Origin: Sipunculus nudus
Lineage: Eukaryota > Annelida > Sipuncula > Golfingiida > Sipunculidae
Reading direction: 5' to 3'
Length of the DNA stretch: 64,000 bases
Assembly: GCA_026874595.1 (NCBI GenBank)
Contig: CM049314.1
Coordinates: 76,400,300 to 76,464,299, forward strand
Below the pieces are notes generated by a model that saw only the letters and a list, made by a program, of their open reading frames with translations, made no database searches and was not told the DNA's origin. Shown piece after piece: positions 38,653 through 49,359 of this stretch. The translations under genes and the position numbers were made by a program. Each line of letters opens with the position of its first letter. The stretch's first letter is position 1.

Positions 38653-39681
38653 TGTTAGTGGAGTGCAAGTATGTGTGAAATTTTATCACTCAAATTTAAT
38701 CCTTACAATGGAATTAAATTTTCGTAAAAAAGTAGGTACCTGTCAAGGGGTGCAAAAACTCCTTTAGAATGACGTTTTTGGTGGTTATTTACATAGACCT
38801 TGACCAGAATGACATTGCCTTTAACCTTTAGACATGTATAAAACTCCAACAATAAAAATCAGAACCTTGCAAAATTAATCTTTCATACAAAAATCAGAGT
38901 AGTCCAACCGTTTTACACAGATTTATGCCTTTATCTCTATGCCGGTGGCAGCCATATTGGATTTGCCCAAAATGGCTGCCAGAGGGGGAAGCGGAAGTGC
39001 TTCCATCATCATTTTTATTCCTTACGGTCTAAATTATCTCTAAGCAAAAAGCCAAAGTTTTATCCGGAAGTGCACTTTTATGGGGTGTATGTGCACTTAG
39101 ATCCCTCACTACCTAGAACAAGTGTGCGCAAGTAATTTGCGCGGTTCTATTGCCCCGTTCATTATGCATGAAATAGACGCCAGAACGGCTCGCTGAATCA
39201 AGGTCTGTGAATGCGTAGCTAGCTGCCACATTTTCTAGCTCTTAGTGGAGGGCAAGTATATTCAAGTCAGTTTTTACCTGATGTCAGAGCATGAGAGGAA
39301 TCTTCTGAGGGTGTTACAATGAGGCCTTTGATTTTCTCGTTTTGACATAAGGATATACTCTTTATAAAGTCCGTCTCAATACCCGAATCCACATGTTGTT
39401 TTGCTATTCTGTTTTGGTAGAACAAACCAGCTGAACCAAATTTACAAGGGAAGACAGAAGAAATGCATTATATTTAGGATCATACTTGTGATTTTTTTGG
39501 CAAAAGATTCCAGATATTTTATGTGTTTAAACGAGAAAAAACTATATCCTTTCGACAACGTAATATCTGCTGTAATATAGAACTTTCAACCTTTTGTCGA
39601 AAAAATAAATTAAGAACAGTTCCAGGGAGATGATTATAATAGAAAGGCCCCCCGTGAGGAAATGATTAACAATATAAATAA

Positions 39682-39721
<40 letters not shown>

Positions 39722-40619
39722 GATGTAATCATATTTTCTTTATTTAATATAATTATGAAATCATTATTTAAATATTGATCTAATAGACATCACGTTTTTA
39801 TTTTCTGGGGAAGTGTCTTAATAATGACAGGTACGAAAATGTGCCTAAAAAAATAATAATCGATATATTTTTTAAACCAGTTTTCTCGGTTTATTACATC
39901 AATTTCTCAAACAAACATGGAACATTACGCCCTTATGCGGGAGCTAAGTGACTGAGTGCCCGTATCAATAGGTTATAAAACCGGCATAGTATGCTGCGAT
40001 GGGAACATTCTGAAGACATTAACTTGGAAAATCATTGGACCTCATGCGGGTTTCAGAGTGACGGTTGTAAAATGCTTGGTTCTCCGGTTACCCTTTGTCT
40101 GGGTAATAAGGCAAAGGGCCGCAGCACACCCCGCCCCTTAGATATCGATCCGCCATAAAAAGTAGTCCAGAAAACTATCAAAGACACGGAAGAACAAAAC
40201 TATTTACCCACTTAACAACATGATGTTTTTTTTCTCAGCTGAATGATTTTCCATTTTTCACTGTTTTCCTTGGTTCCCGAAATATAACAGCACCCTAGGC
40301 TTGGCAGGTACAGTATAGATTTTTTTCATGGCCTTATTAGCTGTTGTTTAAGTGCTTTTTATTACTCCTAAGTGCATATTCAGACTTGATTACATTGTAC
40401 CTCCGGCGGGATATGTCTGATCATGATCGACATATTTTCATATACAAACCTGAATTCATCGGGACCAAAATATTTAAGCTGGGAATATTTTTTTTGTACA
40501 GTCAGTCCGTAATCAACTCCTAAAACCGGCCAGCATGATGTTTATTCATCCAGTCACACATACATAGACATTTGTAATGGACATACATAAGATGAATGGA
40601 TGAAACGCGCACACACCCT

Positions 40620-40686
<67 letters not shown>

Positions 40687-42413
40687 CGATGAAGAAAATC
40701 CACACTAAATTCACAACATACTTTTTCTCGGGATGCGACCCGATCATCAGGTGAATGATGTTAGAATGAAGCTAACGGCGTGGTTTGATAAGCCGAGACT
40801 TTACGAGATTACGAGATTATACTTTAGGCGTGTCGGGAGAGCAAGTAAATGACTGACACTGATCCTTTTGTCCTGGGAGCACAATAGGATATGTCGGGGT
40901 ACACGTGCGATGCTGGAACGTAATAGGGGAAAGAGGTGTTTTGTTATTTTATTATTTTATTATTTATATTAAACAGGATGCCTACTCAGCATAGTATGCA
41001 GATTTTAAATAGGGTCCTGGGTCCTGTGAACATTTCAGTAGTATGATCTAAAAATACACATATAGTATAAAAATACACAGAATATAAAAAAATAAATAAA
41101 TATATATATATATATATAATCCAATGAAACTTAAAATGGGCAGCCCATGTAAATTATGTCTAACCAAAGTCAAAACAAAACGCTATGTCTTCTTCGAAAT
41201 TCACGAATCAATTAGTCAAAGTTATGGAAATGGCACAAAAACTGAGGCCTCAGCTTGAGTATGCTTCTGGTATTTTGGACCCTTAAAGCGAAAGTCATAC
41301 TGACCAGCTGGACAGGGTAAAAGATACAGTAAAATCATAGATACAGTAAAAATCTGGGGTATCGGATCTATTACGCAAACAGGTTAATATATATAATGAC
41401 TATCACATGCAAGCAGGAAGCGCGATGCGCGTTTTATAATTTTATAAAATGCCCAATACAATGGTATGCAGACGAGTTGATCATTATATAAAGTACAAAT
41501 TTCATAGCCAACGAGGCACAACCATATACAGTGAACTCCCGCATGACGATCACCCCGTTAACACGACCAACCCGCTAACACGACCCCTTTTCTTTGTTTT
41601 CAGAATTGTCAAATATAAATTATCATATAAAAAAACCTTCGGTAACAGGACCACCCCGCTTTCACCACCAACGACAACCTTTTTTGGTCTTGACCTTCAG
41701 ATGAGCCCCCGTATCACAATCACTGGCCTGTTCGACCGCGGCCCGCTGAGTAGATGACACGTTCTTGGCCAAGCTTGGACTGAGGTTATAGCCCGTGATT
41801 AATTAGCCGGGCACGTTTGAAAGCCCGCTTTAATCTGCCTAGACATAGTTAGGCTTGTTTACAATGCCGCCCAACTTGTTAGCCAACTATAAGCATCAAT
41901 ACATGTTGTGCCCTATGGTCCGTTACATTGTGTGTTGAGTTAGCATTTAACATATTGATCAAAAAGAAGTTTGGCAAACATAACTGACACAAGACGAATA
42001 CTTTCAGGTGAGTAAAGTAAAATTCCATTGATCAAGCAGGAGCATATACATAACACTTAGAATTTGATGTGTTCATTCTGTTCTCGAGTGTAGATCGTAC
42101 ATTTTATACAATGACCATGGACTTGTATTAAGTCTTAGTCAATCGATTTGTTTCATTTGTGTGCTTTTTTTTCTATGTGAAAAAAATTGAATCATATTCA
42201 TGTTTGTTATTTATTTTTCTTTATATTTTAAATTTTAATTTAAACAGGGACAACAACTTAACATTTACTTGAAATACCCTTATTATGGCCTGCGTTAATA
42301 TTGGCAGACTATACGAGCATCCCGCTAACACGACCGCCCCGCTAACACGACCACTTTGCTTGGTCCCCAAGGTGGTCGCGTTAGCGGGTTTTACTGTATA
42401 TATATATATATAA

Positions 42414-42471
<58 letters not shown>

Positions 42472-42994
42472 TTTATGTTTCTCGCCATAATATTGATGCA
42501 TTCACGTTTACATTTTCTCCAAGGACTGCTACTGAATTGAACAACTTACAAGCGAGCGAAATAATAACATTTACTGTTGATGTATTTTAAAAATGCTATA
42601 TTCAAGCAGCCGGAATGTGTTTATTTTCTAAAGATTTTGAACAAAGCACATACCATCATTCTTTTCTTTAGAATTTATAAAAATCTTAATTCAAAATAAA
42701 GAACACACTATCACATTTCACTTGGTCTCAAATCCATATAAACTATTAACGGCACCTGCAAAATAAACATGCCAGTTATAAATTGTTGATATTTTGGGCA
42801 TTCAGCAATACAAGTTACAAGTTAACAAAACACCATGGCCCTGGCGGTAAGCGGGCTGTAAATATTCGATTATATGCGGTCGCTCATGGAGCGGATTTGC
42901 CGCTTGTCGAGAAATTTGCATTTGTGTATACTTAGCTTTATATTTATTGTACACTTTTTTAGAATGGAAATTGTTAAAATGCATGTATGTTCAC

Positions 42995-43035
<41 letters not shown>

Positions 43036-44430
43036 CGTGTTTGTGTGTGTAACAGTACCTGTTATATTATTATGATAATAACTAATATTATTATTAGAAA
43101 TATAGGAACCTTCCAGCTCTGGTGGAGGTATGCGCTCTCTGTATGCTCTCAGACTGTTTTAATTCTTCAGATTACCACACCGGGTGGTCTAACGCAGACA
43201 CTCACGCTCAATAAAGGGGACTCAGAAAGCATTTCCTTTGATCCGCTCTCGTACCGGCTGACCCGAGGGCTACATCATAAAGGGTTGATCATAGAATCCA
43301 GCGGGGATATAACGGTTCACGGAGTGAACGCCTTCGAACGAAGTGGCGACGCCTTTCTGGCCGTGCCTGTCACCAAGCATTCGAAAGAATTCATCGTGTC
43401 CTGTTATTCTGGTGTATCACAGTATACCGTAGTGTCACCGTTCAATGACGTTCAAGTTGAAATCTACTTCAAAACCGAATCCGGATACACCTTGGAAACC
43501 TCCATCACTCTTGGAAAACATGACACCTACACTGTGACCAAGCAGAATTGTACAGGGGACTATATTAAGACAAGTAAACCTGCTGCCGTCTACTCCGGAC
43601 ATCCTTGCGGAACTGTCCCTTTGATGATGGATTACTGCGACCATGCCGTTATTGGGGTTCTTCCTCTTAGGTCATTGGGCACCAACCATTATCTTCCACC
43701 AATTGGATACAGAAGCAAAAACACAGGTTACATCACAAGAATTGTTGCGGGACTTAACCCGATTCAGGTGAACGCGTCCGGATATGGGTCAGAGTGGCTG
43801 GAGGCCGGGGAATTCTGGGAACTTGATGTGACCCAATTGAAAACCGTTCTGCATGTGAGCTGTTCAGATAAATGCCAAGTGGTGCAGTTAAATAAAGGCT
43901 ATAAGGCAGATGGAATGTTCTTCGATCCGTTTATGGTCAGCATCATCCCCGAGAGTGCTTTTCAAGAATCAATGACGTTTCACACAGCAAAGGCTGACGT
44001 CACAAGGTACTACTACAATTTCCTCAGCATCATTGTGCCAGCCGGCCAGGAGACAGGTATTGTTTTGGACGGAGGACCCTTGCCCTCTGTTGTATGGTAT
44101 ACGTTCTCCGACCAAAAATACAAGTTTGGAGGACTTCCGCTGACGCAGGGGAGACATTCCATGTCGCACCAAACACCTGGGATCAAAATGGCGGCATACG
44201 TACACGGGCGCAGCACTACCTTTGCAACGGCGACTGGCTACCCAGTAGGAATGAGGGGTAAGACCTTTTATTACCATATACTAATATATTACCTTCTCTT
44301 TATTTCTTACATGAAAACTAATTGTATTTTAAAAGTTATAGATAGTCCTGCATACGGTCAGTGGCGTCATTTCATCACGGGGGGGGGGGGGGGGGGGGGG
44401 GTGGTTAACATAGATATAAACATAGCTGTG

Positions 44431-44470
<40 letters not shown>

Positions 44471-46144
44471 TATAGATATACCTTTCTTTGTTTGTGTGAC
44501 ACATTGAAAATAAATTAAGTATCAGATTTAAAAAAAAAAATTAGGTATTTTGTTTTCGCTATACGTTACTTCTAAGCCATTAAGATATATAATATTCCAC
44601 ACTAACTCGGAAACGGGATCAGTCTTATTCAAATTATTAATATATTTACTTTCAATTAATTAATCATTTAATTTTAATTATGGACCCCCTTTTGCAGCTG
44701 CCGCAACCTTTTTTTTTATTTTTTTGCCTTAATAAATCATTTTGTAATTCAGATTTTATGTCTAAAGGGTAAACTATTGTTTGATACCACAGTAATATCT
44801 TCTCAGTGATACAGCACGCCAGGCCGTACTTGGACCCGATTCCACTTTTTAAAGAGTCGGACTTGAACTCGATTCTTCTGGTATCTGATTTTTGCTCGGA
44901 CTCGTAGGCAAGGACTCGAAAAATAAGTCCGAGTCCATTTCGAGTAAAATATGAAAGAAAACTCTCTCAAACACAAGAAAGACTTACGTTCAATACATCT
45001 GCGGGCCTCGACAGTCGAGAGATAAAACGCTCGGCTCTCTCCGCTGGCGACCCGGGTTCGATCCCGGCAGGAACGGAAGGAGAATGCGAGACTATGTAAT
45101 GTTTCCATTATCGCTCAAATGCCGTAATCACTTTATGAAATTTGTTTTTTGATGACTAGAGTTTCCGAGGAAAGTTTACTTCCAGTTGAAATATGCACAG
45201 GGGCGTAATTTTTTTTTTATTATACTTACAGTAACTGACGAACCTTGGTCTCCTGTTGGCGAGTCACAGGCCTTCTCCAGTACTACCTGGGAAGCATCAA
45301 GTCCAAAATTGACGGTAGATGGCGACAGCAGTACCTGTCACATGACCGGCTTTGAGACGCAGTCGTGGATTATTGCACGCTTACCTGACGTTCATAATAT
45401 CACGTCTGTCTCAGTCTGGGGTGAGTCTATTAACCAAGTATCAAAAGTCAATATTATAAAAATATACTTTTATATTAAAATGTATTAAATCAAAGTCAGA
45501 AAAATTATGAATACTGTGCACCGAAGGGTGCATTAGGTATGCAAAATGTTAATTACTGACGTACGTTAAAACGACATAATAGTACTCTAAACAACATATC
45601 CTTGTTAAAAACATTTTTCTTAAAGTCATATGGCTCGTTTTTATTAGGATGTATTTAAATATGTACTACATGGTGACGGAATATTTTTATTAAATTAAAA
45701 ATAGGTACATTTTATAAAGAGTGTTTGAATTTTAAATAGTTCTCAGTCCAATATGTCTGCTGATTAAAGTTTCATCAGTAATCACATATACTCAATGGTC
45801 AATGTATGTAACAGGGTCCTCGACGGTATGGTATATCATCAGACAGGTATGTAGTTTTTAAACCTGTTTATTAATTTTATCACTAATATTATTATTTATT
45901 AAATAAAGGTCGCTATGCAGGAATTCTCACAATTCGAATAAGCAATCTGCTTCCGGAACGTATCGGTCACGTGACACCATCTGTGGAGTCATCGGTGTAC
46001 TGTGGTAACATGCGGATGGGTGTCTCGGGCGTCTCGAAGAGAATGGTCACTTGCCTGAATTCTGCTGAAGGAAGCGTCGTATCTGTAATCGGAAACACAG
46101 AGTCCAGCGAACAGATGAAAGTATGTGAGCTCACGATAAACTGA
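28398..46144 (+). CDS. IgGFc-binding (FCGBP-like) domain protein with C-terminal discoidin/F-lectin-like domain
   Basis: Spliced from exons 28398-28449, 34264-34379, 43171-44257, 45232-45420 and 45909-46144. The lengths total 1680 bases: 559 residues plus TGA. Introns are GT-AG and join in phase (1, 0, 1, 1). Residues 1-18 form a signal peptide. Residues ~22-415 match the IgGFc-binding N-terminal domain: AVAFLANM, DLLLSSDVDDVTVTITTPGG, KGLIIESSGDITVHG, FLAVPVTKHSKEFIV, and the closing ATATGYPVGM. Residues ~420-559 resemble a galactose-binding (F5/8 C or F-type lectin) fold: AFSSTTWEA, TVDGDSSTC, and the closing KVCELTIN. The RGD-type sugar-binding motif of fucolectins is absent, so carbohydrate binding is not shown. 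N-glycosylation sequons NCT and NAS are present. Probably a secreted adhesion or mucosal-defence protein; FCGBP relatives are mucus-associated in vertebrates. It is not proof of antibody binding. Confidence 0.85.
28975..31390 (+). repeat. Diverged ~1.2-kb tandem duplication in intron 1 of the FCGBP-like gene
   Basis: Segments starting near 28985 and 30185 align in order: GAATTATCGT(T/C)ACAC, AATTT..GTCAGAGGTATCT/GGTATGAAGTATCT, AATCAATATACATA, GTCACGTCATCC, and later GTCTAAAGTTTCGTAGG / GTCTAAAGTTCTGTGG. The right unit has gained an (AT)n tract at 30548-30593. A short inverted relative, TTTGGTGCTTTTATCCGG, sits near 32878. Confidence 0.65.
30548..30593. repeat. (AT)n microsatellite
   Basis: Perfect AT run inside the right unit of the tandem duplication. 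Confidence 0.95.
31391..32937. other. Intron 1 sequence, no feature recognised
   Basis: AT-rich. Apart from the short inverted repeat piece near 32878, nothing could be identified. Confidence 0.4.
32945..33125 (+). repeat. Dispersed ~200-bp repeat, copy B
   Basis: Same orientation as copy A (5715-5925). Shared words include CTGATTGGTTGCTC, TAATGAATATGCGATTAA and CATGGATAGGTCAATTGA. It is truncated at its 3' side relative to copy A. Lies in intron 1 of the FCGBP-like gene. Confidence 0.7.
34014..34163 (+). mobile_element. 150-bp MITE with GGGGCGGATCCAGGA end and ATATT target duplication
   Basis: CAGGGGCGGATCCAGGATTT at the left is inverted as TCCTGGATCCGTTTGTG at the right. The five flanking bases ATATT occur on both sides, a likely target-site duplication. 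It inserted ~100 bases upstream of the exon 2 acceptor of the FCGBP-like gene. Confidence 0.75.
34264..34379 (+). CDS. Exon 2 of the FCGBP-like gene
   Basis: Acceptor CTATCTACAG, donor GTAAGATG, 116 bases. It starts by completing Glu, then H-S-C-G-A-G-R-L-H-A-V-A-F-L-A-N-M, and ends DDVTVT in phase 0. This is the opening of the IgGFc-binding domain. No long open frame marks it. Confidence 0.85.
34490..34620 (+). mobile_element. tRNA-like SINE fragment
   Basis: GGGGAAGAGCACAGGACTCA resembles an A-box region, and GTGATTTCAAATCCCAGTAG resembles a degenerate B box ~40 bases later. A GC-rich body follows. Family differs from the other tRNA-like elements here. Confidence 0.4.
35430..35800. mobile_element. 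Nested GGATCC-family MITEs
   Basis: AGTGGCGGATCCGGATGGGG at the left and CCTGGATCCGCCCCTGA at the right form the outer ends. A second AAGCGGATCCGGGGGG start near 35597 suggests one copy inside or beside another. Poly-G runs follow each start. Inserted beside the left arm of the long-TIR element. Confidence 0.6.
36430..37858 (+). pseudogene. Degraded coding region of unknown family ending in a CXC-type cysteine cluster
   Basis: A coding-like stretch broken by stops and frameshifts. The longest open part, 36883-37131, reads LVFAKFAAYIVGLNVVHPLN, then later LESRIMWEMRCPYDHPSS. The last part, ~37690-37855, reads FSVVLYSRKGILDIPDASKS followed by CGC-LK-AC-RSHC-K...LLC and then C, ending at a TAA. 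The C-G-C-x2-x-C-x3-C spacing recalls tesmin/TSO1-like CXC zinc-binding clusters found at the ends of some transposon-associated proteins. It lies between the two arms of the long-TIR element and may be its former transposase or accessory gene. The function is not known. Confidence 0.45.
37930..38403 (-). mobile_element. ~470-bp MITE, copy 2 of a pair, with TTAA at both ends
   Basis: Reverse-complement relative of 13387-13858 along its full length. TTAA stands at 37930-37933 and at 38400-38403, compatible with a TTAA-targeting (piggyBac-like) origin, but the termini are not canonical piggyBac. It sits just after the stop of the degraded CXC gene. Confidence 0.75.
38598..38645. repeat. (AT)n microsatellite
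   Basis: AT run of about 24 units between the MITE and the right arm of the long-TIR element. Confidence 0.95.
39114..41528. other. Intron 2 sequence without gene features
   Basis: AT-rich sequence with (AT)n at 39688-39714 and 40623-40684. The GC-richer block at 40690-40940 has no recognised family. Confidence 0.4.
40623..40684. repeat. (AT)n microsatellite
   Basis: AT run of about 30 units. Confidence 0.95.
41529..42396 (+). mobile_element. 868-bp nonautonomous pogo/Tigger-like element
   Basis: The left end CAGTGAACTCCCGCATGACG and right end CGCGTTAGCGGGTTTTACTG are imperfect inverted repeats, with TA at 41527-41528 and 42397-42398. Both subterminal regions carry several copies of CCCGCTAACACGACCAC. 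No transposase remains inside. Lies in intron 2 of the FCGBP-like gene. Confidence 0.75.
42415..42468. repeat. (AT)n microsatellite
   Basis: AT run adjoining the right end of the pogo-like element, which may have inserted into a TA-rich target. Confidence 0.9.
43171..44257 (+). CDS. Exon 3 (main IgGFc-binding domain) of the FCGBP-like gene
   Basis: Acceptor TAATTCTTCAG, donor GTAAGACC. 1087 bases, 362 codons plus one base. The open frame happens to extend upstream through an (AT)n tract and downstream into intron 3, but the domain begins and ends exactly at these splice sites. It carries cysteine pairs (SCYSG, NCTGDY, HPCG, MDYCDH, VSCSDKC). Confidence 0.9.
44379..44401 (+). repeat. Poly-G tract
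   Basis: About 23 consecutive G in intron 3 of the FCGBP-like gene, followed ~30 bases later by an (AT)n tract at 44433-44467. Length is liable to sequencing error. Confidence 0.85.
44800..45090 (+). mobile_element. Repeat with tRNA-like head in intron 3
   Basis: GACTCG-rich sequence with mirrored GAGTC/GACTC words (44830-44945) adjoins a tRNA-like stretch with B box GGGTTCGATCCCGGC near 45053-45067. Probably a SINE fragment beside another element. It ends ~140 bases before the exon 4 acceptor. Confidence 0.45.
45232..45420 (+). CDS. Exon 4 (first half of discoidin/F-lectin-like domain)
   Basis: Acceptor ATACTTACAG, donor GTGAGTCT, 189 bases. Starts V-T-D-E-P-W-S-P-V-G and ends S-V-S-V-W-G. 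The DGDSSTC element matches the DG-x-x-x-T-C turn of F5/8-type and F-lectin folds. Confidence 0.8.
45909..46144 (+). CDS. Exon 5 (last exon) of the FCGBP-like gene
   Basis: Acceptor TTAAATAAAG, 236 bases to TGA at 46142-46144. Starts G-R-Y-A-G-I-L-T-I-R and ends with K-V-C-E-L-T-I-N, equivalent to the LxxCEVEV strand that closes such domains. The acceptor is purine-rich and weaker than the others. Confidence 0.75.
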
Positions 46145-49100
46145 ACTCTTGCAGTGAAATACGGGACAGGACTGGCACGATGCAGCCAAATAAGGAACTG
46201 TACAATATAACGTATATTTTGACCTTAAATGACCCTTCAACATGTAGAATTATAAACATTTGCTACTCAGTTAACAGAACTGATTAAAAAAAAGATCAAA
46301 TGTGTTGAACGCCATTGCAAAATATAACCATACTCTTTTGGAGAATTTTCCATCATATTGTTCATTTTAGACCATAAAGTGGTTGTCCTGGTATTGAATG
46401 TTGCTGGGTGTCATTTCTCTTAATTTTTGTAAATACCTTCAAGCAATACATACGTACTGTGGTACCGCTTAATTGTGGACACTTTCGGGACCCTGGTCAG
46501 GGTTGTTGCGTTATGCCCCTTATGAGATAAGCACTCTACAACACATCTAATATAACAATTACTTATAGTAGACCTAGGAGATTAGAGTGTTGTAGGCAAT
46601 TGGCAAATGTTCAAACCGGAGCGAAAAACAGACCACGCTCACGCTCCTGGAGGGTATAACAATTACATGTTTAATACTGCATCACAGACAGTTAAAGAAT
46701 TTTGTTGTATATGCCAATATGTATATTTCACAGTAAATGGCATATGTTTCGCTATCTGAATCGGTATGGGAAATTAGCATACTACTGAAGATACCAGATA
46801 CAACTTTTACGGAGTTAAAGACTGAGACTTTAGCCGCTCGTTTACCACGTGATCTTTGTTTACTCGGCCTGTGATCGATGCGCCACCTTGCGGTATAACG
46901 AGAGTAACACCACTAGATTGTTTTCCAGCTGACTCCTTTCTTTGAAACCCACCGATAAAAGCAAGAATGTAGCTGTACACTGAGTGACCCAAGAAGTAAT
47001 TGTAGGCCCCAAATATAACAAAAGATCGCGTTACCTGTCAGGTGACTTCTTGCAAATCAAATGAGACCATGGTGGAACGATATCTTCAGATATGATGATG
47101 GTCCGGCAACATTTTGTATCACATTTTTGTAGGTGATTAACTAAGAATGTGGCTTCGAATTGGCGGTATCAAGGTGGCGTGACATAATTTAGTACAAGCG
47201 CACCTGGGAAAACAGGCAGCCAAAGCAGCCAGTCGGGCTCACCTTGAATACGCATAGTAAAAGCGTTAGAACAATAGGATTAACTCTTTTGCACCGACAG
47301 TGCTGAGAGAAAAAAAACTTCACAGGATTTCTGCTTCGCTTAATTAAGTGAATATCAATCTGTCTGCTACGGAAAACTTTCTGTATCACATGGGAATGGA
47401 AATATTAACGGGAATTATAATCGTCTGTCATGTCAAGTGACAACCGCGTATTTTTCAGTTTACTTTTCTTAGCCCACTTGTCGTTAGGAATCCAGAAATT
47501 ATTTGATAATGTATTAACGAAATCTGATTTATATTCATATAACAGGCATGTAAGATGCTTTATTTGATGGAACAATCGGAATGTAAAAATAATTAACGGT
47601 TGCCTGGGTAAACTAAACCGGCAGATGGCGTGCGTATTTCAAACACCAAGGTTCATTTACATACGTTAATGAACGAGCGGTGGATTGACTGTCTTGAGTC
47701 AAGTCGAGTTCTTGAGAACAGCCTTGATAAAACATTCGATTGCACAGGCCCCGGCTAGTCTTGACGGAGTCTTGAGCTATAATACCGTAAAACTACGCCA
47801 GTTTATTAAATATTATAATACAATGCTTAAATTTACATGAGAATACAAGGTTTTCTGGCAATAATTAACCCATACTGTTGCATTATCTTCATAACATAGA
47901 CCTGTTTTATATAAGTATGACAACAGCGAAGCGAGCTGCATTCAACCTGCCTGCGCGTTGAACTTGCGAGCCAAATAAGCCTAGCGATCTTTTTTAAGGG
48001 GGGACAGTCAGAACAAAACATGACAATCAATATCATGATAACACTAGCAAAATCAGACATTTGAAAATTGATTAAAAACAAATGTTCTTCATTGGACAAA
48101 AATAGTCACTGTTACAAAAAATAAAACGAAAAGTTCTGAATTAAGTTTTAAATGTAATATAATGCCACGTTCAATTTAGCCACACGTGCTCCCTATCAAT
48201 TTTGGGCCACGTCACCACGCGGTGTGCATATTGTTCTTCACGGTAAACGTCCAGGCACTTTTGATTCAAGCCCCTGTCACAACCCGCTGTGGTCACCGCA
48301 GACCGTAGACCACGACAGTGAAACGGTCTTGAGAGTTGTCTAACTGAAGACTGCTTCAGGACTCGAGACCGCTCTTAAAGACTCAAATCAAGACGTAAGT
48401 CTTGACAGGTATACAGAACTTTAATAGACACAGATTATAGAGAGCTTAGAATCCCTCCCAAGTGCATGAATGGGGTGGTGACTAAAATATACTCTCAGAT
48501 ATATTTAACTTTCATTTACCCTTGGCGGCTACCCTCTACGGACCTGGCGCACCAAGCCAACCTCTCCCTAGACATATGTAATGTTCATGGTTGAAAAGGA
48601 AAGAAAAAAGGGGGGAGGGGGTCAGAGTACAGGAAATAAGCTTACAACGCAGCAATATTTTTTCTGGATGAATCAGTGAACATGAGATTTTTTGGTCAGT
48701 TTTATCTGCGAAATTGACTTTTAAGTTACACTTCTTTCTCGCTTTAAATTGAAACGTAATTAAAATATTAGTGTAAGCATATGATTTTAAATTTACGAAC
48801 GAAAGAAGCATCGTATAGAACAAATGGGAAAAAAATCACCCGAGGATTCTGTCATTTATTCATTCGCTCTTATTGTGTGATTTTACTAAATCCTCTTTTT
48901 ATATGCATTTTGTAAATAATGTTCATATAAAACAATTGGTAAAAGAGAATACACCAACAAACATCAATAGAACACTGTGCTAAATGTTAAATTATATGCA
49001 CACTCTTTGGTGTCTAATATTATTTTAAGATAACATTTTTATAGAATTACCCTTATCGGCTTCTATGTCATTCCTATCCCTGCGCAAAATATTAAAATGC

Positions 49101-49359
49101 ACATATCTTTATGTTTAAATTTCATTCTTAAAGTATTAAATTTTACCCTAAGCCTTATTCAATACTATAGTCCTTATAAATCATAAAGTTATTTTTTATA
49201 AAAAAAAAGCATCTAAAATATAAGCAACACGAGAATGCGGAGATCATTGGTCTCTGTTTAACATTAATTGTCACGACGATCGCGATCTGTATAGTCCCGT
49301 TAGATATATTTTGATCGATCCATAAACTGTCGTTTTTATTTATCGGATTCAACTCTCCT
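46145..49359. other. Intergenic region between the FCGBP-like gene and the first SLC5 gene
   Basis: Convergent gene ends: the FCGBP-like gene finishes at 46144 and the SLC5 gene finishes at 49360. No gene recognised. The stretch 47690-48410 begins and ends with loosely inverted CTGTCTTGAGTC / GACGTAAGTCTTGACAG words and could be an old transposon. No clear AATAAA was seen just after the FCGBP-like stop. Confidence 0.4.
49335..49340 (-). terminator. Possible polyadenylation signal AATAAA
   Basis: AATAAA on the minus strand, 20 bases past the stop of the SLC5 gene. Close to the stop, so it may not be the one used. Confidence 0.35.

Larger units (their letters stand above)
35035..39113. mobile_element. 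~4.1-kb element with ~300-bp terminal inverted repeats
   Basis: The left arm (about 35035-35340) matches the reverse complement of the right arm (about 38755-39113) in order: TAGTG-x-GGGA, AAAGTGCACTTC(T/C)GGATAAAA, TTTTGGCT, CTGGC(G/A)GCCATTTTG, AAATCCAA(G/T)ATGGCTGC, CATAGAG-like, then GTCAAGGT and ACCACCAAAA. Between the arms lie a degraded coding region (36430-37858), nested GGATCC MITEs and a TTAA-flanked MITE. It occupies much of intron 2 of the FCGBP-like gene. Superfamily not identified. Confidence 0.65.

Noticed and set aside
42874-43170. Upstream extension of the 531-codon open frame as the true start of the FCGBP-like protein
   Set aside because: It runs through an (AT)n tract and has no signal peptide. 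The domain starts at the acceptor at 43171, and upstream exons at 28398 and 34264 join in frame.
47690-48410. Possible TIR element with CTTGAGTC words
   Set aside because: Inverted similarity is patchy and the ends cannot be placed, so it is mentioned only as a possibility in the intergenic entry.
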